Assembly (NCBI RefSeq): GCF_900112975.1
Contig: NZ_FONQ01000001.1
Coordinates: 1 to 64,000, forward strand
Direction: 5' to 3'
Length of the DNA: 64,000 nt
From: Flavobacterium xueshanense
Lineage (GTDB): Bacteria; Bacteroidota; Bacteroidia; Flavobacteriales; Flavobacteriaceae
The notes under the pieces were generated by a model that was not told the DNA's origin, did not search any database, and saw only the letters and a list, made by a program, of their open reading frames with translations. This document shows positions 56,898-64,000 of this stretch, piece by piece (position 1 is the first letter of the stretch; every line of letters starts with the position of its first letter). The position numbers and the translations under genes were made by a program.

Positions 56898-57625
56898 ATT
56901 TTTGATTGCTTTTTACCCTTTTCAGATTTCTCAAAAGTCGCTTCAAAAAGAATGGAGAAATGTTTCAGGATTTTTTCTTTGACTTCTTCTTCATCTACTT
57001 TTTCGACTCCAAGCTCGACATTTAACGATGTCACTGCTTTACCGCGAATCCCACACGGTATAATATTGTCAAAATAACCCAAATCAGCATTTACGTTAAG
57101 TGCAAATCCATGCATGGTTACCCAACGGGACGCACGTACGCCCATAGCGCAGATTTTTCTAACAAATGGCGTTCCTACACCTAACCAGACTCCGGTTTCC
57201 CCTTCGCTTCTTCCGCAAACAATACCGTATTCTTGAAGGGTAAGAATAATAGCTTCTTCCAGAAAACGCAAGTATTTATGAATATCAGTAAAGAAATTTT
57301 CTAAGTCAATAATTGGATAGCCCACAATTTGACCTGGCCCGTGATAGGTAATATCACCTCCACGATTGATTTTATAAAAAGTAGCCCCTTTGGCTTCGAG
57401 TTGTTTTTCGGATAAAAGCAAATTGCTTAAATCACCACTTTTACCCAAAGTATAAACATGAGGATGTTGCACAAAAAGGAAGTAATTGGGCGTTTGTAAA
57501 CTCGTTTCCTCTCTCCTGTTTTTAATTTTTAAGTCAACTATTTCTTTAAACAATTCTTCTTGGTATTCCCAAGTTTCTTTATAATCTTTAGTTCCTAAAT
57601 CTTTAAGTTGGATGATTTTGTTCAT
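56894..57625 (-). CDS. lipB: Octanoyltransferase LipB (intact copy)
   Basis: Moves octanoyl groups from acyl carrier protein to lipoyl domains, the first step of lipoate synthesis. ATG 57625 gives 243 residues starting [20 protein letters not shown]; the longer frame begins at a TTG at the edge of a large hairpin and is rejected. Conserved LipB segments: [20 protein letters not shown] (about 77-96), [10 protein letters not shown], and the acyl-thioester site [20 protein letters not shown] then [14 protein letters not shown] with the catalytic Cys. The last two codons overlap the rnhB end. Only its partial copy remains at 50820-51165. Confidence 0.95.
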   Translation of the reverse strand: MNKIIQLKDLGTKDYKETWEYQEELFKEIVDLKIKNRREETSLQTPNYFLFVQHPHVYTLGKSGDLSNLLLSEKQLEAKGATFYKINRGGDITYHGPGQIVGYPIIDLENFFTDIHKYLRFLEEAIILTLQEYGIVCGRSEGETGVWLGVGTPFVRKICAMGVRASRWVTMHGFALNVNADLGYFDNIIPCGIRGKAVTSLNVELGVEKVDEEEVKEKILKHFSILFEATFEKSEKGKKQSKI

Positions 57626-57719
57626 TTTTTTTTGAGATGCCAAAAGTTTTGAGGAGCAAAGGTACAAAGGTTTGAAATATGAATTTTGAAAATTAGACCA
57701 CAATTTATATGACAAGAAC

Positions 57720-57772
57720 AATAAATGGATATTAATAATCTATTTGTATAGAATTATTAATATCCATTTATT
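57720..57772 (-). other. Long AT-rich hairpin between fdh and lipB
   Basis: Perfect 20-base arms (57720-57739 and 57753-57772) extend inward by four more pairs after one bulged A, leaving a four-base loop. No T run follows on the minus strand. It could be a terminator of the dehydrogenase gene or a mobile palindrome. Confidence 0.6.
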
Positions 57773-57848
57773 CCTCCGTGGAATCGAGCAAAAAGCTGTT
57801 AAGACTTACGTTCCAGTTTGTACTTACTACAATAAACAATTAAATAGT

Positions 57849-59006
57849 TTATGATTTTTTACCCGTAACCATCTCTGGTTTTAATATCACTTTTGTCCAT
57901 CCATTGTCACGGGCATCAAAATGTTTGTAGGCATCAGGAGCCTCGTCTAATGAAAGTTCATGCGAGACAATTAATGATGGTTTTGCTTTACCAGTAGAAA
58001 TCAATGTAGAAAGTTGGCGGTTATATGATTTTACATTCGCCTGCCCCGTGGCAATTTTTTGCCCTTTCATCCAAAATTGACCAAAGTCAAAATCCATGTG
58101 TCCTTCTTTTTGTAATTCCTCTTTAGATTTCGGATCTTTTGGCACAAAAACCCCTACAACTCCGATGCAACCTGTTGCTTTCACGGCTTGGACGAGTTCA
58201 TTCATCGTAATATTAGAATGCTCCGTACCATGTTTATCACAACACTGATAACCTACGCATTCGCAACCTTTATCGGCACCCATTCCTTTGGTAAGTTCCA
58301 GCACCTGTTCCACAGCAGAACCTTTCGAAAAATCAATAGCAATAGCACCTAGTTCTTCAGCAAGCTTCAATCGGTCAGGGTGATTATCAACCACCATTAT
58401 TTGGCTAGCGCCTTTTATACTTGCCGAATGTGCTGCCATAAGTCCGACTGGACCTGCGCCATAAATAACTACTGAATCACCAGGTTGTACACATGCCAAT
58501 TCAGTAGCATGATATCCAGTCGGGAAAATATCAGATAACATTACATAATCATTTTCTTTTTCAACAGCGTCTTCCGGTAATTTGAGACAATTAAAATCGC
58601 CATGAGGAACGCGCAAATATTCAGCCTGCCCGCCACTAAAAGGGCCCATTCCGGCAAAACCATAAGCAGCACCTGCAAATCCTGGGTTCATTGTAAGACA
58701 AAAACCCGTTAAACCACTTTCACAATTGCGGCAATGACCACATCCAATATTGAATGGAAGACAGACCATATCCCCAATTTTAATTTGAGTCACGGCTTTA
58801 CCCACTTCCACAACTCTACCCATATTTTCATGTCCAAATATCCTTCCGGATTCCATATCGGTTCGACCTTGATACATATGGAGATCAGATCCACAAATAT
58901 TAGTTGCGGTTATTTTTACCAATACGTCCGTCGGTTGCTCAATTACGGCATCCGGCATTTCTGTGACCCTTACATCGAGCGGGCCGTAATAAACAATTGC
59001 TTTCAT
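57849..59006 (-). CDS. Zinc alcohol dehydrogenase, glutathione-independent formaldehyde dehydrogenase type
   Basis: 385 residues of the medium-chain zinc dehydrogenase family. Catalytic zinc ligands: Cys in ATNICGSDLHMYQGR (about 33-47) and His-Glu in GRIFGHENMG (about 55-64); structural zinc: CGHCRNCESGLTGFC (about 89-103). The NAD-binding glycine motif is GAGPVGLMAA (about 179). The segment CVGYQCCDKHGTEHSN, and the overall length, fit the Pseudomonas putida-type formaldehyde dehydrogenase/dismutase. The substrate could also be another alcohol. Monocistronic. Confidence 0.87.
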   Translation of the reverse strand: MKAIVYYGPLDVRVTEMPDAVIEQPTDVLVKITATNICGSDLHMYQGRTDMESGRIFGHENMGRVVEVGKAVTQIKIGDMVCLPFNIGCGHCRNCESGLTGFCLTMNPGFAGAAYGFAGMGPFSGGQAEYLRVPHGDFNCLKLPEDAVEKENDYVMLSDIFPTGYHATELACVQPGDSVVIYGAGPVGLMAAHSASIKGASQIMVVDNHPDRLKLAEELGAIAIDFSKGSAVEQVLELTKGMGADKGCECVGYQCCDKHGTEHSNITMNELVQAVKATGCIGVVGVFVPKDPKSKEELQKEGHMDFDFGQFWMKGQKIATGQANVKSYNRQLSTLISTGKAKPSLIVSHELSLDEAPDAYKHFDARDNGWTKVILKPEMVTGKKS

Positions 59007-59231
59007 ACTATCTATATTTAAATCGTTATACTTATTGATTAAGGTATTTATTCCTTTTTATTTCAATACATTTTTGGAATTTAATAAAAATTTAAAGATA
59101 TAGTTATTTTTTTAAGTTATTGTAAATCAATTAGTTAATATAGTGTTATAGTTTTAGGAAGCGAAAATATGAGTGAAAATAAATGGTATTTTTTAATGGT
59201 TCCTTTTTTATAAGAAAGTACAGTATTAATA

Positions 59232-59957
59232 TTACTCTAAAAGCACCTCTAACGAAGTGATTTCAGGATTTTGTAAACAATCAGTTAAAGAAAATTGTAG
59301 TTCCAAGGATTTGCGGTCTTCACTAATATTTGCTTTTGAATTTGAAACCGATTTTATTTTTTTAGGAAAATAATATTTTAAAACATAGTCTTGCGTAATT
59401 CTGAATTTAGAAACTTGCGTTTTATAACTTTGAATCTTGCCTTGCTGTTTTTTTAATTCAATCGCATCTGTAATTTTGACTATCCTATTAAAAACACTTC
59501 CGTTAAAAGTGTAATTCACACTGTAATAATGCTCCTCGGCAACCAATGCATAATTATTTTCTATATCATCTGCGTATTCTTCGGTTTTGTGTAAATCGGC
59601 AACTTCCTCTATTTTAGTAAAATTCTGAGTGATTGTTGTGCGAAATTCTTTCTCAAAAGAACTTTTCTTGACATGCACTTTTACAGTATTAAATTTTTCA
59701 AAAATGGCTTTTTCAAAAGCTGGCAATCTGGAAAACGTTTCGGAATGTTTTGTTATCAAATCCTTAAAAACATAAGTAGTATCCTTAAAAACATCTTCTT
59801 TGGAATATTCCTCTCCCACCAATTGCATGTAACTTTGTTCCTCACGCAGTTTGCTAATTTCTATATTCCCGGTTCCGTCCTGGTTTAAATTCATGGTTTC
59901 TGTGACTTGGCAACTTGTTAAGAATATTGTTAGAAATAATGTGATGTATTTTTTCAT
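59232..59957 (-). CDS. Lipoprotein of unknown function
   Basis: 241 residues. The N-terminus MKKYITLFLTIFLTSC ends in a lipobox (LTSC, Cys at 16), so the protein is membrane-anchored. I do not recognise the rest. A predicted beta-rich body runs to the C-terminus, with MNLNQDGTGNIEISKLREEQ after the lipobox and alternating charged strands such as VHVKKSSFEKEFRTTITQNF. It has the general look of conserved Flavobacterium lipoproteins, but no function follows. It stands between fdh and lysS without an operon partner. Confidence 0.65.
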   Translation of the reverse strand: MKKYITLFLTIFLTSCQVTETMNLNQDGTGNIEISKLREEQSYMQLVGEEYSKEDVFKDTTYVFKDLITKHSETFSRLPAFEKAIFEKFNTVKVHVKKSSFEKEFRTTITQNFTKIEEVADLHKTEEYADDIENNYALVAEEHYYSVNYTFNGSVFNRIVKITDAIELKKQQGKIQSYKTQVSKFRITQDYVLKYYFPKKIKSVSNSKANISEDRKSLELQFSLTDCLQNPEITSLEVLLE

Positions 59958-60041
59958 TGGATTTTTGCGAAATAATTTGATTTCAAATATAGATGATTTG
60001 TACTATTTTTCATGTTTCTGTGAAAAATAAAAGTTATTGCA

Positions 60042-60120
60042 TAGCCCCGATAGCAGCGGCATCCTTTTTTTCTTGTTTTTTCGAACGAGAAAAAAAGATA
60101 GAGCGAATAGCGGGACAAAT
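60042..60120 (+). repeat. Dispersed intergenic repeat, copy D
   Basis: The best copy: TAGCCCCGATAGCAGCGGC then ATCCTTTTTTTCTTG ... GAGAAAAAAAGATAGAGCG then AATAGCGGGACAAA. The CTTTTTTTCTTG / CGAGAAAAAAAG arms pair. It lies 100 bases before lysS. Confidence 0.75.
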
Positions 60121-60193
60121 CGTCATGAAAAAACGAAATATTCTGCTTCAAAAAACGGTACATTTTAAACTTTAAATTTTAAAACTTATATAG

Positions 60194-60201
60194 TATCTTT
60201 G
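60194..60201 (+). promoter_or_regulatory. lysS: lysS -7 element (TATCTTTG)
   Basis: Matches TAnnTTTG, 21 bases before the lysS ATG. No -33 TTG is visible at the expected distance. Confidence 0.55.
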
Positions 60202-60222
60202 CGCTCTTAAAATCAGAATATA

Positions 60223-61932
60223 ATGGCATTATCCGAACAAGAAATATTACGTAGAGAAGCACTTACCGAATTACGCAATTTAGGTATTGAGCCTTATCCA
60301 GCAGCTGAATTCATTACAACCGCCTATTCCAGCGAAATCTTAGCCGATTTCGGGAAGTACGAAGGTAAGGAAGTTGTTTTAGCAGGACGTTTGATGGGTA
60401 AGCGTATCATGGGAAAGGCGTCATTTGCGGAATTGAAAGATGCTGAAGGACGTATTCAAATCTATGTTTCGAGAGATGACATTTCGACTGATGAAGAGAA
60501 GACAATGTACAATGTAGTTTTCAAAAAACTATTAGATATTGGTGATTTTATTGGGATTCGCGGAACGGTTTTCAAAACACAAGTTGGTGAAATCTCAGTT
60601 CATGTTTATGGATTGACGGTTTTGGCAAAAGCCTTAAAACCACTTCCTGTGGTAAAAACGGATGCTGATGGGAAAACGTACGATGCTTTTGCTGATCCGG
60701 AACAAAGATACCGTCGTCGTTACGTGGATTTAACCGTAAACGATTACGTGAAGGAAACGTTTATCAAAAGAACTAAATTGTTCAATGCAATGCGTTCTTT
60801 CTTTAATGACAAAGGATATCTTGAGGTAGAAACGCCTGTTTTACAACCAATTCCTGGTGGTGCTGCGGCGCGTCCATTTATCACGCACCACAACGCGCTT
60901 GACATGCCTTTGTACATGCGTATTGCCAATGAATTATACTTAAAAAGATTGATTGTTGGTGGTTTTGATGGAGTGTATGAGTTTTCGAAAAACTTCCGTA
61001 ACGAAGGAATGGACCGAACTCATAACCCAGAGTTTACCGCCATGGAAATATATGTAGCTTACAAAGACTACAACTGGATGATGAAATTCACTGAAAACTT
61101 GTTGGAACATTGCGCCATAAGTGTAAACGGAACTTCAGAAGCGACTTTTGGGGAACACACTGTGAACTTCAAAGCGCCTTATGCTAGAGTTACAATGACT
61201 GATTCTATCAAACAATTTACTGGTTTTGATATATCAGGAAAAAGTGAAGTTGAATTATTTGATGCAGCAACAGGAATGGGTATTATTGTGGATGCAACCA
61301 TGGGAAAAGGGAAATTGATTGATGAGATTTTTGGCGCTAAATGCGAAGGAAATTATATTCAACCAACTTTTATCACTGATTATCCAAAAGAAATGTCTCC
61401 GCTGTGCAAACAACACCGTGATAATCCAGAATTGACGGAACGTTTTGAGTTAATGGTTTGTGGTAAAGAAGTAGCGAACGCTTATTCTGAGTTGAATGAT
61501 CCGATTGACCAAAGAGAACGTTTTGAAGAGCAGATGAGATTAGCTGAAAAAGGAGATGATGAAGCTACTGGAATTATCGATGAAGATTTCTTGAGAGCGT
61601 TAGAATATGGAATGCCACCAACTTCCGGATTAGGAATTGGAATGGACCGTTTGATGATGTTCCTGACCAATAATGCTTCTATTCAAGAAGTATTGTTGTT
61701 CCCTCAAATGCGACCAGAGAAAAAACAAGTAAAAATTGAATTGGAAGAAGATGAGAAATTAATTGTCTCGTTATTACAAGGAAATGAAAACCAAATGGAG
61801 TTTGGTTTTTTAAAAATAAAATCGGAGTTGAGTGGTAAAAAATGGGACAAAGCCATGAAAAATTTATCTTCTTTAGGATTGACCGAAGTTGTCGTAAATG
61901 GTGATGTGAAAGCTTGTAGATTGAAAGAATAA
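60223..61932 (+). CDS. lysS: Lysine--tRNA ligase (class II)
   Basis: Charges tRNA-Lys. 569 residues, longer than the usual ~505 because of a C-terminal extension of about 65 residues (from about residue 505, KKQVKIELEEDEKLIVSLLQ onward) as in other Bacteroidota. The N-terminal OB-fold anticodon domain (about 55-145) has KEVVLAGRLMGKRIMGKASF. Class II motifs: RYRRRYVDL (motif 1 region), FRNEGMDRTHNPEFTAMEIY (motif 2) and GLGIGMDRLMMFL (motif 3). A strong terminator follows. Confidence 0.96.
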   Translation: MALSEQEILRREALTELRNLGIEPYPAAEFITTAYSSEILADFGKYEGKEVVLAGRLMGKRIMGKASFAELKDAEGRIQIYVSRDDISTDEEKTMYNVVFKKLLDIGDFIGIRGTVFKTQVGEISVHVYGLTVLAKALKPLPVVKTDADGKTYDAFADPEQRYRRRYVDLTVNDYVKETFIKRTKLFNAMRSFFNDKGYLEVETPVLQPIPGGAAARPFITHHNALDMPLYMRIANELYLKRLIVGGFDGVYEFSKNFRNEGMDRTHNPEFTAMEIYVAYKDYNWMMKFTENLLEHCAISVNGTSEATFGEHTVNFKAPYARVTMTDSIKQFTGFDISGKSEVELFDAATGMGIIVDATMGKGKLIDEIFGAKCEGNYIQPTFITDYPKEMSPLCKQHRDNPELTERFELMVCGKEVANAYSELNDPIDQRERFEEQMRLAEKGDDEATGIIDEDFLRALEYGMPPTSGLGIGMDRLMMFLTNNASIQEVLLFPQMRPEKKQVKIELEEDEKLIVSLLQGNENQMEFGFLKIKSELSGKKWDKAMKNLSSLGLTEVVVNGDVKACRLKE

Positions 61933-61955
61933 GTTTATTCGAAAAATATATTTAT

Positions 61956-61988
61956 AAAAAAGAGCTTCAATCGAAGCTCCTTTTTTTT
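61956..61988 (+). terminator. lysS: lysS terminator
   Basis: GAGCTTC-AATC-GAAGCTC stem with an A run before and eight or more T after. It is almost identical in sequence to the palindrome at 62723-62754. Confidence 0.92.
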
Positions 61989-62027
61989 ATAGAATATTAT
62001 CTTTATATTTGAGTAAAATTAATCAAG

Positions 62028-62258
62028 ATGGAAAATCTAATTTCACGAATTACAATAAACCCCGATGTTTGCCACGGAAAGCCAACCGTAAGAAATATGA
62101 GATGGCCCGTGGAAGTAATATTAGATATGTTAGGTTCTGGTATGGAAACCAGTGAAATCTTAGACGATCATCCTGAATTAGAGAGAGAAGATATTTTAGC
62201 ATCGTTATATTATGCGAAATTATCGATTTCAGGAGATATTCTAAAAGAAGTAAGTTAA
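62028..62258 (+). CDS. DUF433 antitoxin
   Basis: 76 residues of the DUF433 family: ITINPDVCHGKPTVRNMRWP followed by VEVILDMLGSGMETSEILDD and ELEREDILASLYYAK. The fold is a helix-turn-helix-like domain, and the family is the usual antitoxin partner of DUF5615 PIN-like toxins. Its stop overlaps the toxin start (TAATG), the classical toxin-antitoxin arrangement. It lies 39 bases after the lysS terminator and 95 bases after the lysS stop. Confidence 0.88.
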   Translation: MENLISRITINPDVCHGKPTVRNMRWPVEVILDMLGSGMETSEILDDHPELEREDILASLYYAKLSISGDILKEVS

Positions 62259-62620
62259 TGAAATTTCTATGTGATGTACATATTTCAATTAAACTTACAA
62301 AACACATCAACAATCAACGATTTGAATGCATTCATATCAATACTATTTTAGATAAATGGTTTACAACAGATAATACTATTGCTAAATTTTCCGACCTAAA
62401 CGATTTTATATTAATCACGAAAGATTTTGATTTTAAAAACTCGTTCCTAGTACAAAAAAGTCCAAAAAAATTAATAAAGATAAATTTAGGCAATATCTCA
62501 AATACTCAATTAATTAAGGTCTTTGATCACTTTATCAGTGAAATAGAAACGATTAACAAAACCCATAATCAATATATGATTGAAATTGATAGCCATTTTA
62601 TCAAGGTGACCACTATTTAA
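62258..62620 (+). CDS. DUF5615 PIN-like toxin
   Basis: 120 residues matching DUF5615, PIN-like ribonucleases. Asp residues at the expected positions are visible: LCDVHISIKLTKHIN at the N-terminus (D6; the family usually has D-x-N/D) and the second acidic motif in LITKDFDFKNSF (about 64-75). PIN folds bind Mg/Mn and cut RNA. Translation is coupled to the antitoxin by a one-base overlap. The family's usual D-E-N start is D-V-H here, so activity is not certain. Confidence 0.82.
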   Translation: MKFLCDVHISIKLTKHINNQRFECIHINTILDKWFTTDNTIAKFSDLNDFILITKDFDFKNSFLVQKSPKKLIKINLGNISNTQLIKVFDHFISEIETINKTHNQYMIEIDSHFIKVTTI

Positions 62621-62722
62621 TAAACTGATGCAAAACTTAAAAAATTGTCTAATTTGTACTTTTTGTAGTTTTTTTGAAATTTGATTTGATAGTTTGGTGA
62701 TTCATTCTTAAAAAAAATCATG

Positions 62723-62754
62723 AAAAAAAGAGCTTCAATTGAAGCTCCATTTTT
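62723..62754 (-). terminator. Terminator between the toxin and the TonB receptor gene
   Basis: Perfect palindrome GAGCTTCAATTGAAGCTC flanked by A and T runs. It lies about 27 bases past the receptor stop on the minus strand and 100 bases past the toxin stop on the plus strand, so it can end both. Confidence 0.88.
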
Positions 62755-62780
62755 GTTCCAAACTATAAATCTGATACTTT

Positions 62781-64000
62781 CTAAAACCCAAAACTAATAT
62801 TCAAAAAGAAATTTCTTCCTTTACGAGGAATATTGTTCCAATCTGAAAAAGTAGAATAATATGCATCTAAAACATTCTCTATTCCTGCTTTTACATTCCA
62901 TTTGCTTTTATCAATCTGAAATGAATAACTCGATGCGAAGTTTAAAATCGCATAATCCGGCGTTCTGTCTTCTCCGTAAAAAGGACTAAATTGTGTTTGA
63001 ACTGCATTACCCTGAACCGCGATTTCAGAAGAGAATCTATTTAGTTTATAAAGCAACGTTGACGAATACCGCAACGGACTTATAAAAGGTAAATTCTCTT
63101 TTTTATAATCCTGTCCATAGCTGTAAACCAATTGCCCTGACCACTTAAAGTTCTTGTCAAATTGGTATTCGATATTCAAATCAGTATTAAAAATAGTAGC
63201 ATAATCCAGTGCTGTGTAGATTTTTATTCCGCTTGCGCCAATAGTCATCGGAATCAAATTCTCAGCTGGTTTACCAACAACATAATTTGAGATGTGAAAA
63301 TAGGAAGACGAGATTTTAGTGCTTATTTTTTGGGTTTTGTAACCAATAAAAGCATTCGCCTCTGATGATTTTTCGTTTCTTAATTCCGGGTTTCCAATAT
63401 AATCGTACCTATCAAAACTATTGAATAAATAAAATCCATAGCCCTCAGAAACAGATGGAGCACGCTCACCATAAGCAAGTCCAAATCCATACTGAAACCC
63501 TTTTTTATCGTACACGTAATTTGATGAAATGCTTTTTAAAATTCTATTTTTGCCGTCTTTCATATTTGGATAAAAAATCTGCAAACTTTCCAGTCCTATA
63601 TCATCGGCAACTTTATTAAAATGATTCGCAATGCTAGCTGAAAACCTCAAACTGGATTGACTGTTCAAAATGACATTATCTTCCATAAACACCTCATTAT
63701 AAAGTGTTCGCACATCCGGCCAGGTAAACATAAACATCAAACTTTCTTTTGGATCGCTCGGATACATCGTCATTTCGGCAATGGAACGGTTATAAAACGA
63801 ATTCAAATCGACCAGAAAATGATGTCTTTTATAAACTCCTTTGGCTTTTGAATAGAATCCGTACGTATCGCTCCAGCCTGGCATATCCATTCGAATAGGT
63901 ACAAAAGGACGTTTGCTGTCATCCATTATGTGTGTAATCGTGTTGTAATAAATTTTGGTTTCCCAATTTTCAATTTTTGATGACTTTGGCACATATTCAA
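62781..64000 (-). CDS. TonB-dependent receptor, C-terminal part (runs off window)
   Basis: The frame stays open to base 64000 beyond the first potential start (GTG at 63990-63992), so this is the C-terminal ~406 residues of a larger receptor. It is beta-rich with alternating aromatics, carries PSVSEGYGFYLFNSFDRYDY and GNPELRNEKSSEANAFIGYK, the segment typical of TonB barrels ('P-E-L-x-x-E-x-S'), and ends NIPRKGRNFFLNISFGF with a terminal Phe. The ligand is unknown; the plug and TonB box lie outside the window. Confidence 0.88.
   Translation of the reverse strand, partial: EYVPKSSKIENWETKIYYNTITHIMDDSKRPFVPIRMDMPGWSDTYGFYSKAKGVYKRHHFLVDLNSFYNRSIAEMTMYPSDPKESLMFMFTWPDVRTLYNEVFMEDNVILNSQSSLRFSASIANHFNKVADDIGLESLQIFYPNMKDGKNRILKSISSNYVYDKKGFQYGFGLAYGERAPSVSEGYGFYLFNSFDRYDYIGNPELRNEKSSEANAFIGYKTQKISTKISSSYFHISNYVVGKPAENLIPMTIGASGIKIYTALDYATIFNTDLNIEYQFDKNFKWSGQLVYSYGQDYKKENLPFISPLRYSSTLLYKLNRFSSEIAVQGNAVQTQFSPFYGEDRTPDYAILNFASSYSFQIDKSKWNVKAGIENVLDAYYSTFSDWNNIPRKGRNFFLNISFGF

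Noticed and set aside
57626-57721. N-terminal extension of lipB
   Set aside because: It starts at a TTG at the edge of a large hairpin; the conserved protein begins at ATG 57625.
1-64000. CRISPR array, prophage, or known defence operon
   Set aside because: I saw no regularly spaced repeats, phage structural genes, or recognised defence gene sets; only one toxin-antitoxin pair.

Overview
The window is AT-rich DNA from a member of the Bacteroidota, almost certainly a Flavobacterium or close relative. The evidence is the SusC/SusD outer-membrane pairs, a C-terminal type IX secretion signal, Bacteroidota promoter elements (TTG plus TAnnTTTG), near-absence of Shine-Dalgarno sequences, and the gene set (DUF3467 after rpoC, DUF2851, Porin_10-like porin, paired aconitases).

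Layout. 1-341: right end of an IS3-family insertion sequence. 362-6325: mixed genes (CDGSH iron-sulfur protein, exported serine hydrolase, GT9 glycosyltransferase, VOC protein, flavin-binding stress protein, LysM/NlpC-P60 hydrolase). 6326-12194: two different aconitases on the minus strand. 12592-17554: MoxR ATPase, SurA-like isomerase, release factor 3 and a small exported orphan. 18005-33222: a large minus-strand gene-expression block, in transcription order rpsU, Xer-type recombinase, hpf, tRNA-Thr(TGT), tRNA-Tyr, tRNA-Thr(GGT), tuf, tRNA-Trp, secE, nusG, rplK, rplA, rplJ, rplL, rpoB, rpoC and a DUF3467 gene. 33548-43366: metabolic and envelope genes (acyl-CoA dehydrogenase, HhH protein, APC permease, PspC, DUF2851, exonuclease, cystathionine beta-synthase-like enzyme, porin). 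43487-57625: an S8 protease with a type IX signal, then two tandem copies of the unit susD-susC / rnhB / lipB. 57849-64000: formaldehyde-type dehydrogenase, a lipoprotein, lysS, a DUF433/DUF5615 toxin-antitoxin pair, and the C-terminal part of a TonB-dependent receptor that leaves the window.

Most notable: (1) rpsU (bS21) carries an extended Shine-Dalgarno sequence in a genome that otherwise lacks them, matching the bS21 autoregulation known in Flavobacteriales. (2) The susD-susC-rnhB-lipB block is tandemly duplicated; the left rnhB has a nonsense codon and no visible -33 promoter element, and the left lipB has lost its N-terminal half, while both susCD pairs stayed open and diverged. (3) At the hpf/tRNA junction a strong promoter overlaps the 5' arm of a GAAA-tetraloop terminator, so that only read-through transcripts would form the full hairpin. 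(4) At least four intergenic copies of a dispersed hairpin-forming repeat are present. (5) The toxin-antitoxin pair sits between two near-identical terminator palindromes. I found no CRISPR array, prophage or recognisable multi-gene defence system. Everything here comes from reading the sequence; no database search was run.
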